NCBI RefSeq assembly: GCF_018336975.1
Contig: NZ_CP025572.1
Span: 3,288,884 to 3,352,883 of the forward strand
DNA length: 64,000 bases
Direction of reading: 5' to 3'
Source of the DNA: Marinomonas sp. CT5
GTDB lineage: Bacteria; Pseudomonadota; Gammaproteobacteria; Pseudomonadales; Marinomonadaceae
Below the pieces are notes generated by a model, which searched no databases, was not told the DNA's origin, and saw only the letters and a list, made by a program, of their open reading frames with translations. Below are positions 53,996-63,518 of the stretch, piece by piece. Every line of letters starts with the position of its first letter. Position 1 is the first letter of the stretch. The position numbers and the translations under genes were made by a program.

Positions 53996-55654
53996 ATGGT
54001 CTCTGACATTCAATCTTTGCTCAATGCATCATCAGGCAACAAGCAAACCAATGCTAGCAACACTCACAGCAAGTCATTGAATAATGTGGGAACAATTGCA
54101 AGATTAGGCAACGAGATGAAGCTTATTGAAAGTCTAAGTCTTATTAAGTTTCAAGGTAGTGAATTACTGAACTTTCAAGGCAAACCAGCTCAAATTTTAC
54201 ATGCTACAAGCGCACAACAACCCTTCACAATTATTAACACTGGCGCCCCAATAGATATAAGTGACATCAGAAACGCCCAGTTGGACAAAAGCACCCCACA
54301 TCAAGCAACTCTAACCATCCCAGTTAGCAATACCACCAATAAATCAAGCAACATACCAGCTCCACAGCCCCAAAAAGTCAATAACCTAATACTTGCATCT
54401 CGTGTGATAAACTTAACGGTTACGTCTACCGCCCCCTCTTCTGAAAAAAGTACGAGTTCTCTTACAAATCCAGCGACAGCCCAAATAGGAGCTGGAACAA
54501 ACCCAACTGGAATGACCCTAGCGAATAATAAATCGACACCTCAAACTGCCAGTACATCAACACCAGCTCCGATAACGAACCCCACCGCTAGCTTAAACCC
54601 ATCATCTGTTGGGGTAAATCAAGAGCAAACAGCCAAACCCGCTCCTGTTTCCTTCACACCCAAACCTACTGAATTGACAAATGTCACGAATCAAACGACT
54701 TCTAAACTTGTAACAGTCACAGATGGACAATCAGAGTTTCCTATTATTTCCCAAACACCTTTAAAAAAAGGTGATGTGCTTCGAGTCATGGTAGACACCA
54801 ATAACAAGATGCAAGTATTGCCAGCAAGGGCGAATACAGCACCACCATCAGCCCAAGTGGAAGCACTAAAGCAAAGTTTACCTAGACAATTATCGCTTGG
54901 GGATATGTCGCAACTCGTCAATCAGTTACAAAAATTAGGTGATAACACCTCTACTTTGCCACCTCAAACACAGCAGGCACTAAGACAACTCATACAAAAC
55001 ATTCCCACACTAGGAAGTTTGACCACATCTCCAGAGGCAATGAAACAAGCTATTCAAACTAGTGGTGTTTTTTCAGAGTCTTTATTGGCAAAAAATACCG
55101 TACAATTACCAGCTGATTTGAAACTAAACCTACATCGTTTAAAAGATATACAAGAAAATACTGGCACTTTACGCCTAGGAAGTATTCCAACAGAGCAGAT
55201 CGCCAATGCGATTGAGCGCATAACAACAAGCCAGTTACGCCATTTCTCAGACTCTAATCAAGTTACTAACACCAATTACCCACTTCATATCGAGCTTCCC
55301 ATAAAACATGGACAAACAACGAGCTTTGTAGGAATTGAAATAGATAAGGATGCCCACTCAGCGACAGAAGAGAATAAACAAGAAAGACGCTGGCTTGTAA
55401 AATTAAAATTTGATTTTGAAGAAACGGGTCGATTTGATGCTAGAGCCAGCATCCAAAGCAATAAAGTAGGAATACTCTTTGCCGCAGAGGATCCAGAAAC
55501 CGTCCAAAAGCTGCAAAAAAACTTATCCACGCTGAAACAGCAACTGAGGGACAAAGATATTGAAGTAGAAAGGCTGGATGCTTTTCAATCCAAACTAGAG
55601 AAGGAAAAAACAAACCTTGATAAGAGTAAATCACTCATTGATGTGAGGACCTAA
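53996..55654 (+). CDS. FliK-like flagellar hook-length control domain protein
   Basis: The 552-residue protein has an N-terminal half rich in Ser, Thr, Pro, Asn and Gln (about 50-240) and a C-terminal FliK/Flg_hook-type domain (YPLHIELPIKHG; WLVKLKFDFEETGRFDARASI; VGILFAAEDPETVQKLQ) ending in a coiled-coil-like stretch. The long unstructured part with a compact C-terminal domain is the molecular-ruler layout of FliK. It is not in a hook operon. It is coupled by TAATG to the FlhB-like gene, a sensible partner, since FliK acts on FlhB. Confidence 0.75.
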   Translation: MVSDIQSLLNASSGNKQTNASNTHSKSLNNVGTIARLGNEMKLIESLSLIKFQGSELLNFQGKPAQILHATSAQQPFTIINTGAPIDISDIRNAQLDKSTPHQATLTIPVSNTTNKSSNIPAPQPQKVNNLILASRVINLTVTSTAPSSEKSTSSLTNPATAQIGAGTNPTGMTLANNKSTPQTASTSTPAPITNPTASLNPSSVGVNQEQTAKPAPVSFTPKPTELTNVTNQTTSKLVTVTDGQSEFPIISQTPLKKGDVLRVMVDTNNKMQVLPARANTAPPSAQVEALKQSLPRQLSLGDMSQLVNQLQKLGDNTSTLPPQTQQALRQLIQNIPTLGSLTTSPEAMKQAIQTSGVFSESLLAKNTVQLPADLKLNLHRLKDIQENTGTLRLGSIPTEQIANAIERITTSQLRHFSDSNQVTNTNYPLHIELPIKHGQTTSFVGIEIDKDAHSATEENKQERRWLVKLKFDFEETGRFDARASIQSNKVGILFAAEDPETVQKLQKNLSTLKQQLRDKDIEVERLDAFQSKLEKEKTNLDKSKSLIDVRT

Positions 55655-55902
55655 TGCAAAAAGCCGTCGCACTAAAATATGATTACAGCGCAGCGCCAAA
55701 AGTAACGGCAAAAGGGAGTGGCTTGCTCGCAGAGAAAATTATGGCTGTTGCCAAAGAAAATGATGTCTTACTTCATCAAAGCCCTGAACTTGTCGAGATG
55801 CTCAGTACTTTAGAGTTAGGAGAAGAAATACCGGAGTCTTTATACCTTGCTGTGGCGGAAGTTATCGCTTTTGCTCATAAGATCAAAGATCATCAGTGGT
55901 AA
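55654..55902 (+). CDS. orphan FlhB C-terminal-domain-like protein (YlqH/FhlB type)
   Basis: The 82-residue protein matches the cytoplasmic C-terminal domain of FlhB (AVALKYDYSAAPKVTAKGSGLLAEKIMAVAKENDVLLHQSPEL), without the NPTH autocleavage site or the membrane part. Such orphan domains can substitute for the processed FlhB C domain in export switching. GAGGA precedes its ATG. Its 3' end overlaps the convergent DUF2802 gene by ten bases. Confidence 0.85.
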   Translation: MQKAVALKYDYSAAPKVTAKGSGLLAEKIMAVAKENDVLLHQSPELVEMLSTLELGEEIPESLYLAVAEVIAFAHKIKDHQW

Positions 55903-56297
55903 TCAGAGTTTCTGCGGGATTCTTGCTTTAATAAGTTAATTAATTCTGCTTCCGCACGGATAAGACCACATTTAGAAACTAGATCGTCAATCGTTGCGCC
56001 CATTTCTAAGAGCTCCATGGCACGATTATAAGAAACCCCACCTTCTTTAGAGAGAATTTCAGATTGCTTCTCTACAGCTAGGTTGAGCTTTTTCTCAATG
56101 GTTACAAGACGTCGCCCCATCCCGATAGAACCAGAGGCAAGCACTTGAACTTGTTTCTTCTGATTCAAAGCTACTTCATCTTGTTGAAGTTTAAGCCGCT
56201 TTAGTCGTTTCGATAAACGAAACGCCCAAGCTGAAACCACAATCAAAATCACAAACTGCAGCATCAAAAGAAGGTTAAATAACCATTGAGATTCCAT
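55893..56297 (-). CDS. DUF2802-domain protein
   Basis: The 134-residue protein has one N-terminal membrane helix, a coiled-coil stretch, and the DUF2802 region SYNRAMELLEMGATIDDLVSKCGLIRAEAELI. The family is uncharacterised and nearly always encoded behind cheW in the flagellar-chemotaxis cluster of gammaproteobacteria, as here. The C-terminal segment resembles a small helix-turn-helix. Confidence 0.85.
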   Translation of the reverse strand: MESQWLFNLLLMLQFVILIVVSAWAFRLSKRLKRLKLQQDEVALNQKKQVQVLASGSIGMGRRLVTIEKKLNLAVEKQSEILSKEGGVSYNRAMELLEMGATIDDLVSKCGLIRAEAELINLLKQESRRNSDYH

Positions 56298-56319
56298 CTA
56301 GTACAACTACCTTAATTAC

Positions 56320-56811
56320 TTACAATGATCCTACTTCAGACCACTCATCTTCAGACAACAGTTTGTCTAAATCCACCAGAATCAGAAGAATATCATTTTT
56401 ATGACAAACCCCCTGAATAAACTTAGAAGATTCGTCATTACCTACATTAGGTGACGCTTCAATTTCAGACTGGCGAAGGTAAACTACTTCAGAGACTGCG
56501 TCTACCAGAATACCAATAACATGGCCTTCAACTTCGAGAATCATGATACGAGTAGCATCGGTAATCTCGCCTGAGGGTAAACCAAAACGCTGGCAGGTAT
56601 CGATAACGGTAACCACAGTACCACGTAAGTGGATAATACCTAAAACAAAAGTAGGTGCTCCAGGCACAGGAGCGATTTCAGAATAACGCAGCACTTCTTT
56701 TACTTGCATTACATTTACACCATAGATTTCATTCTCAAGGCGAAACGTAACCCATTGCAACATTGGATCTTCTGACTGGTTTGAAGCTTTTAAGGCGACA
56801 CTAGTTCCCAT
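56320..56811 (-). CDS. cheW: chemotaxis coupling protein CheW
   Basis: The 163-residue SH3-like protein has WVTFRLENEIYGVNVMQVKEVLRY, GIIHLRGTVVTVIDTCQRFGL and GILVDAVSEVVYL, all diagnostic of CheW. It links receptors to CheA. It follows the CheW-like gene by 36 bases. Confidence 0.94.
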   Translation of the reverse strand: MGTSVALKASNQSEDPMLQWVTFRLENEIYGVNVMQVKEVLRYSEIAPVPGAPTFVLGIIHLRGTVVTVIDTCQRFGLPSGEITDATRIMILEVEGHVIGILVDAVSEVVYLRQSEIEASPNVGNDESSKFIQGVCHKNDILLILVDLDKLLSEDEWSEVGSL

Positions 56812-56847
56812 TATCTTTCTCCCAAGACCACAAACTGATCTTTACAA

Positions 56848-57750
<903 letters not shown>

Positions 57751-57759
57751 AAAATGCTA

Positions 57760-58533
57760 CTATCCCGCTGGGTTCAGCAAAGAATCCATCAGACTTGCAT
57801 AAGCCTTAATTCCCCGTGCACTCGGGTCCAACGCTGAAGGTGCAATACCTGCTGTACTGGCATCTCTTAACTTTGTATCAACTGGAATTACCGAATGCCA
57901 TACCAACTCTTCATACGTATCTTTTAAGCTACGTAAGCTTTTATTAGAAGCCTGTGTACGGCGATCAAAAAGCGTTGGCACTATCAAAAATGGTACTGGT
58001 CGTTTTCTAGCCCTATTTATCATGGTCAGAGTACGAACCATTCTTTCTAGTCCTTTTATCGCTAAAAATTCAGTTTGTACAGGTATGACCAACTGCTGAC
58101 AAGCTGCCAAAGCGTTTATCATCAATACGCCTAACACTGGAGGACTATCAATTAATACATAATCATAGTCATCCCACAAAATCGCTAACGTTTTAGAGAT
58201 AACCAACCCCATACCACCCTGTGCTTGAGCATGGCGCTCAAGAGTAGCAAGCGCTGTCGAAGCAGGCATCAGAGATAAATTAGGATGACCTGTTTCTAGG
58301 ATTAATGAAGCAGGCAAATCTTCTGGAATTTTACCCGTAACTTGAAAAAGACTGTATGCGCTTTTTTCGATGGAGTCTGGATCAAAGCGAAAGTAGCTGG
58401 TCAATGAACCATGCGGATCAAGATCAATCATTAATACTCGATGACCAGCATCAGCTAATAACCCTGCTAAAGATACTACTGTGGTCGTTTTACCCACGCC
58501 GCCTTTCTGATTCGCCACTGCCCAAATGTGCAC
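57760..58533 (-). CDS. parC: ParA/Soj-like ATPase of the chemotaxis cluster
   Basis: The product has 257 residues. It has the deviant Walker A AVANQKGGVGKTTTVV, Walker A' YVLIDSPP and the ParA fold throughout. In related bacteria such a ParA homologue (ParC) in the che operon positions chemotaxis proteins at the pole. The GTG at 58533 (MHIWAVANQKGG) was chosen because AGGGGA precedes it and homologues start there; an ATG seven codons upstream is the alternative. Confidence 0.85.
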   Translation of the reverse strand: MHIWAVANQKGGVGKTTTVVSLAGLLADAGHRVLMIDLDPHGSLTSYFRFDPDSIEKSAYSLFQVTGKIPEDLPASLILETGHPNLSLMPASTALATLERHAQAQGGMGLVISKTLAILWDDYDYVLIDSPPVLGVLMINALAACQQLVIPVQTEFLAIKGLERMVRTLTMINRARKRPVPFLIVPTLFDRRTQASNKSLRSLKDTYEELVWHSVIPVDTKLRDASTAGIAPSALDPSARGIKAYASLMDSLLNPAG

Positions 58534-58602
58534 TCCGATTCCCCTGATACCCAATGCTGTTATTTTGCTTACGAATTCCTTGCAATCATATACAGTAATA
58601 CG

Positions 58603-59427
58603 CTACTGAAACAAGTAATCATAGAGATTATCAGCTTTACGCTTACTAATTCGTAAGATTACCCGACGATTTTGTTGACGAGCGTAGTCGTTTGTATTTC
58701 TTACTTTAGGATGTTCACTAGAAAAGCCTATTGGTGCAATCATTTTGGGGTCAACACCTCGGTATACCAATTCATCAACAACCGAAGAAGAACGTAAACT
58801 AGACAGGTGCCAATTAGATATTAAGCGCCTTGATTTTACTGGCAAGTTATCGGTATTCCCCTCGACCAATATAACTGAAGGATGTTTTTTTAGAATGTTA
58901 GCCACTAATATCAATAGAGCGACGGCTTCATTCGTTAATTCATATTCCCCTTGACCGAACAATAAACCAGACTTTAGCTCCAAACTCACCCAATCAGCCG
59001 ACTCAGTAACAGATATCTGACCTTTTGCATGCAACCCAGAAAATTGATTTTCAATCACCTGACTCAGTAAAACATAAACAGCAGAAGACTTAGAGTCTTC
59101 AATAGTTGGAGAAGCCGTAGGAATCGGTTTTGTCTCGATTACTTCTTTGTCTTTTGGTTCACCTACAATTGGTTCACCAATATTAATCGGCTTAACGGAT
59201 TTTTGAACAGCATCAAATACACCATGCAATGTCTCTTTTAAACGCTGTTCATCACCCGCATTTTTCAATGACAAAGAATAAAGAGCGACAAAGAAAGCGA
59301 ATAATAATGTTATAAAGTCTGCATAAGACAATATCCAACGATCTCGACCTTGAGCGCCAGAAGGTGGTTTTTTCGCTATTATCCGCCGACGCTTTGGTGA
59401 TTTTAATTGGGCATCACTCATAGGCAT
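58603..59427 (-). CDS. motD: flagellar stator protein MotD (MotB family)
   Basis: The 274-residue protein has an N-terminal basic cytoplasmic tail, one membrane helix with the proton-conducting aspartate in SYADFITLLFAFFVALYS (Asp37), a Pro/Thr-rich plug/linker, and an OmpA peptidoglycan-binding domain (ILVEGNTDNLP; NRRVILRI). It forms the second stator with MotC. It overlaps motC by 14 bases; an ATG two codons in is an alternative start. Confidence 0.9.
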   Translation of the reverse strand: MPMSDAQLKSPKRRRIIAKKPPSGAQGRDRWILSYADFITLLFAFFVALYSLSLKNAGDEQRLKETLHGVFDAVQKSVKPINIGEPIVGEPKDKEVIETKPIPTASPTIEDSKSSAVYVLLSQVIENQFSGLHAKGQISVTESADWVSLELKSGLLFGQGEYELTNEAVALLILVANILKKHPSVILVEGNTDNLPVKSRRLISNWHLSSLRSSSVVDELVYRGVDPKMIAPIGFSSEHPKVRNTNDYARQQNRRVILRISKRKADNLYDYLFQ

Positions 59428-60151
59428 TAAGCTCTAACTCTAGCCTATATGGATGCTTACCTATTGCAATCCCACAAATACCATCAATCAATAATTGGTG
59501 GTAAAGCAGCTCTTTATCAACATAACCTGTTAATTTTTTCGCTATAGGAAAAATAACCAAATTTGCAAAGCCCTGACCGTATAATGTTGAAACAAAGGCT
59601 ACAGCGATGCCATGCCCCAAAGCTTCTGGACTATCCAAATTTGCCATAGCTTGGATCAAGCCAAGTACAGATCCCATAATCCCTAACGTTGGAGCGTAAC
59701 CACCAATAGACTCGATAAAGGATACACTTTTCATTCTCTTATCGTGAATACGAGCAGCGTCATCATGAAGTCGATCAGCTAGTAAATCGGGATCAGTACC
59801 ATCAATAGCCATCTGCAAAGCGCGAGTAGAAAATCGGCTTCCTAGTACTTCAATGTCTGATTCAAGGGCAAGTAAGGAGAGCCTTCTAGCTTTATGGGCG
59901 AGATTATTTAAGGAAGCTCTCGCGGAGTTAAAATCATATACAGGTGGAAAAAGACTCCACTTAATTAGAGCAAGAGCACGAATGGCTTCTTGGATACTAC
60001 TTTGAATTAACGTTGCGCCAATACTACCCACGATCACAATAATAGCTGAGGGTAAATTAAGGAGGAGAATAACTTCTCCTCCTCCTAACCAGTTTGCAAG
60101 AAATACAGAGCTAAACGCAATTAAAAGCCCAGCTAACGTGACAAAATCCAC
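59414..60151 (-). CDS. motC: flagellar stator protein MotC (MotA family)
   Basis: The 245-residue protein has four membrane helices and the MotA/TolQ/ExbB signature (GGYAPTLGIMGSVLGLIQAMANL; GIAVAFVSTLYGQGFANLVIFPIAKKL), with the large cytoplasmic loop that contacts FliG. The start is a GTG that overlaps the cheB stop as TAGTG, so translation is coupled to cheB. Confidence 0.9.
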   Translation of the reverse strand: MDFVTLAGLLIAFSSVFLANWLGGGEVILLLNLPSAIIVIVGSIGATLIQSSIQEAIRALALIKWSLFPPVYDFNSARASLNNLAHKARRLSLLALESDIEVLGSRFSTRALQMAIDGTDPDLLADRLHDDAARIHDKRMKSVSFIESIGGYAPTLGIMGSVLGLIQAMANLDSPEALGHGIAVAFVSTLYGQGFANLVIFPIAKKLTGYVDKELLYHQLLIDGICGIAIGKHPYRLELELNAYE

Positions 60152-61215
60152 TAGCCAACCTCACGTGCAATACGCTCGCCAATATGGTCTAAATCAATAA
60201 TATCATCCGCTAAATTTGCTTTTTCAACAGCCATAGGCATACCATAAATTACGCATGACTCCTCGCTTTGAATCCAAACCCTAGAGCCTGAACTCTTTAG
60301 CATACGAGCACCTTCACGACCATCAACCCCCATTCCAGTCATCACCACAGATAATACTTTACCTGGATAGCATTTAGATGCGGAACCAAACGTAACATCA
60401 ACTGAAGGCTTATAGTTTAGACGCTCATCCCCATCTAATATACGAACACAGCCACCGTTACGTGGATCAATCATCATCTGCTTACCGCCAGGTGCAAGCA
60501 AAGCCACACCAGCCTGAAGACGGTCACCATCTTTGGCCTCTTTGACAGTAATCTGACAAATGTTATTTAGTCGATCAGCAAATGCTCCAGTAAAAGCTGC
60601 TGGCATATGCTGCACCAACACTAAAGGGGCAGAAAAGTCCTTAGGCAGTTTACTCAAAACAGCTTGTAACGCCATAGGTCCACCTGTAGATGTGCCAATA
60701 GCAACAAGACTAACTCGTTTTCTAGCACGAGGAATAATTACCCCACGCTCAGTGACAATCGGCTTTGGAGCCACCCGTGGCGCAAGCGCTTCGACAGTCC
60801 GTCTGTCTCCAGCTAAACGAGTTCGAGCTACAGCTAAAACGCGATCAACAAGAGCTCTTTTCACTACAGCCGAATCACGAGATATATCCTCAAAATTCTT
60901 CGGCATGAAGTCAACAGCACCAGCCTCTAGTGCATCTAGAGTCACTTTAGCGCCTTCATGCGTTAATGAAGAAAACATCAGCACAGGTGTTGGCTTAAGC
61001 TTCATAATGTTAACTACAGCAGCGATACCATCTAATACTGGCATCTCATAATCCATAGTAACAACATCAGGCGACAAGGATTGAACCTTATCTATTGCCT
61101 CTCTTCCGTTATTTGCAGTACCAACAACGGTTAACCTAGGATCCGCTTCAAAAATTTCGACTAAGCGGCGTCGAAAAAAGCCAGAATCATCAACAACCAA
61201 TACCTTAACAGGCAT
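60151..61215 (-). CDS. cheB: chemotaxis protein-glutamate methylesterase CheB
   Basis: The 354-residue protein has a receiver domain (VLVVDDSGFFRRRLVE; phospho-acceptor in VVTMDYEMPVLDG) and a C-terminal methylesterase domain with the catalytic Ser in AIGTSTGGPMAL, His in LVQHMPAAFTGAFA and Asp in VVMTGMGVDGREGA. It removes methyl groups from chemoreceptors. No cheR is in the window. Confidence 0.95.
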   Translation of the reverse strand: MPVKVLVVDDSGFFRRRLVEIFEADPRLTVVGTANNGREAIDKVQSLSPDVVTMDYEMPVLDGIAAVVNIMKLKPTPVLMFSSLTHEGAKVTLDALEAGAVDFMPKNFEDISRDSAVVKRALVDRVLAVARTRLAGDRRTVEALAPRVAPKPIVTERGVIIPRARKRVSLVAIGTSTGGPMALQAVLSKLPKDFSAPLVLVQHMPAAFTGAFADRLNNICQITVKEAKDGDRLQAGVALLAPGGKQMMIDPRNGGCVRILDGDERLNYKPSVDVTFGSASKCYPGKVLSVVMTGMGVDGREGARMLKSSGSRVWIQSEESCVIYGMPMAVEKANLADDIIDLDHIGERIAREVG

Positions 61216-61241
61216 ATTACATCCCCTAAATGAAAAACATA

Positions 61242-63506
61242 TTACCTAGATGCATAACACTTGAGCATACTAGGAACATCCAGAATCAATGCAATACGAC
61301 CATCACCAGTAATTGTCGCGCCAGCCATGCCTGCTGTACCTTGCAACATTTTACCTAATGGCTTGATAACAACTTCTTCTTGGCCCACTAACTGATCGAC
61401 AACAAAGCCGACTTCACTCATTCCAACCTGAACAACAACAACATGTGCTTCTGCAGGCAGGTCATCAGGACTATTTCCTTTGATTAACCAACTCTTAAGA
61501 TGGAATATTGGTAAAGTCTTTCCTCGAATAACCACAACCTGCTGCCCATCAACCACATTAGTTTTTTTCAAATTCAGGTGGAAAATTTCGTTTACACTTA
61601 CCAACGGAAAAGCAAATGCTTGGTCAGATAATGTCACCATAAGGGTTGGCATAATCGCTAGGGTTAAAGGTACCTTGATAATGAATCGAGAGCCTTGCCC
61701 AAGAACAGACTTTATCTGTAAAGTACCATTTAGCTGTGAAATTTTCGTCTTAACAACGTCCATTCCAACACCACGACCAGACACATCAGTGATTTCCACC
61801 TTGGTTGAAAAGCCTGGTGCAAAAATCAAATTAAAGGCTTCTTCATCAGATAAACGCTCAGCAGCGTCCATATCCATTAAGCCCTTTTCAACCGCCTTTT
61901 TACGCAATACATCTGGGTCCATACCTGCTCCATCATCATCGATGGAAAGCAATATATGATCACCCTCTTGTTCTGCAGAAAGAACGACATGACCAACTCG
62001 TGGTTTACCTTTTGCCTCACGAACATCTGGCGCTTCAACACCATGGTCAACCGAGTTTCTCACTAAGTGGACAAGTGGATCAGCAAGAGCCTCAACAAGG
62101 TTTTTATCCAAATCTGTATCTTCACCACGAAGCTCTAAATTCACTTCTTTTTTCAGGTTTCGCGCTAGATCACGTACCACCCTAGGGAACTTACCGAATA
62201 CTTTTTTGATCGGTTGCATTCGGGTTTTCATCACAGCATTCTGCAAATCCCCTGTAACCACATCAAGATTGGATACAGCCTTCCCCATAGACTCATCTTC
62301 ACTTTGAAGACCTAAACGAACAAGGCGGTTTCTAACTAATACAAGCTCCCCTACCATGTTCATGATGTCATCCAAACGTTTGGTATCAACTCGCACTGTT
62401 GCTTCTTGCGTAACAGGAGTATTAGTCGATGCTTTATCTTTTTTGGTATGACTAGCTTCAGCGTTAGCCAGCTTACTAGGTTTAGGCGTTTCTGGAGCTT
62501 TCGCTTTTGCCGCGGCAATTTTAGGTTCTGCTTTAGGTGTAGCTGAGTTTGTTGCTTCCGAGCTTGTCTTTGAAGTACTAGAAGGACCACCACCCTGTGC
62601 TTGAAGACTGTCCAATAGAGATTCAAATTCATCTTCTGTTATCAAGTCTGACTCTGCACCAGCGGACTGACTTTCTACTTTACTATCAGCGCTATCGGTC
62701 GCTTCTTTGTCCTTGCTTGTTGGCGCTTTAGATTCACCATGAAGCTTATCAAGCAACTCTTCAAACTCATCTTCCGTTATGTCATCTGAAGCTTCAGAAT
62801 CGGTTGCCCCGTCATCAATTCCAGGTGCACCAGCACCATGTAACTGATCCAGTAAAGCATCAAACTCATCTTCCGTGATTTCATCATCTGTTTTTTCTTC
62901 AGAAGCGCTTTGATTTTCCACGACAGTTTCTTTATCGCTAGAATCATCACCTAAAGCATCTAAAAGAGATTCGAATTCATCATCAGAAATATCTACAGAA
63001 TCATCACCCTCAGATAAAGAATCCTGAGTAGTACCTTGCTCTTCTTTACTAGATTCTTCGACTTCTTCGGTGTCCTCAATGACTTCTTCACTAGCTCCCT
63101 GAAGCTCTTCAGCTGTGGGCGGCTTAGCATATGAAGCAAGAGCAGCAATCAACTCAGGAGAAGCTGGTTCAGGCTCACCACCAGACCGGACCGTATCAAA
63201 CATTTCATTTACAGCATCAAGAGCTTGTAAAACGATATCCATTAAATCGGAATCTATTTTACGCTGACCGTTCCTTAAAATATCAAAAACGTTTTCAGCA
63301 TAATGGCAACAATCAACTAATGCTGTTAATTGGAGAAAACCAGCCCCACCCTTTACTGTATGGAACCCACGAAAGATTGCATTAAGCAAAGGCTTATCAT
63401 CTGGATTTTGCTCTAAATCTACCAATTGTTCAGAAAGCTGCTCTAAAATTTCACCAGCTTCTACCAAAAAATCTTGTAGTATTTCTTCATCGACCTCGAA
63501 ACTCAT
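61242..63506 (-). CDS. cheA: chemotaxis histidine kinase CheA
   Basis: The 754-residue protein has a P1 Hpt domain with His49 in FRGFHTVKGGAGFL, then a long acidic linker (about 130-365), the P3 dimerisation helix (DTKRLDDIMNMVGELVLVRNRL), the P4 ATPase domain (DPLVHLVRNSVDHG; DDDGAGMD; GRGVGMDVV) and a P5 CheW-like domain. Where P2 usually sits, the linker holds four copies of a DEFxxLLDxL motif (residues 172-187, 208-223, 242-257, 288-303) that resembles the CheZ C-terminal tail. CheA autophosphorylates and passes phosphate to CheY and CheB. Confidence 0.95.
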   Translation of the reverse strand: MSFEVDEEILQDFLVEAGEILEQLSEQLVDLEQNPDDKPLLNAIFRGFHTVKGGAGFLQLTALVDCCHYAENVFDILRNGQRKIDSDLMDIVLQALDAVNEMFDTVRSGGEPEPASPELIAALASYAKPPTAEELQGASEEVIEDTEEVEESSKEEQGTTQDSLSEGDDSVDISDDEFESLLDALGDDSSDKETVVENQSASEEKTDDEITEDEFDALLDQLHGAGAPGIDDGATDSEASDDITEDEFEELLDKLHGESKAPTSKDKEATDSADSKVESQSAGAESDLITEDEFESLLDSLQAQGGGPSSTSKTSSEATNSATPKAEPKIAAAKAKAPETPKPSKLANAEASHTKKDKASTNTPVTQEATVRVDTKRLDDIMNMVGELVLVRNRLVRLGLQSEDESMGKAVSNLDVVTGDLQNAVMKTRMQPIKKVFGKFPRVVRDLARNLKKEVNLELRGEDTDLDKNLVEALADPLVHLVRNSVDHGVEAPDVREAKGKPRVGHVVLSAEQEGDHILLSIDDDGAGMDPDVLRKKAVEKGLMDMDAAERLSDEEAFNLIFAPGFSTKVEITDVSGRGVGMDVVKTKISQLNGTLQIKSVLGQGSRFIIKVPLTLAIMPTLMVTLSDQAFAFPLVSVNEIFHLNLKKTNVVDGQQVVVIRGKTLPIFHLKSWLIKGNSPDDLPAEAHVVVVQVGMSEVGFVVDQLVGQEEVVIKPLGKMLQGTAGMAGATITGDGRIALILDVPSMLKCYASR

Positions 63507-63518
63507 CCTCAGCTCCTT

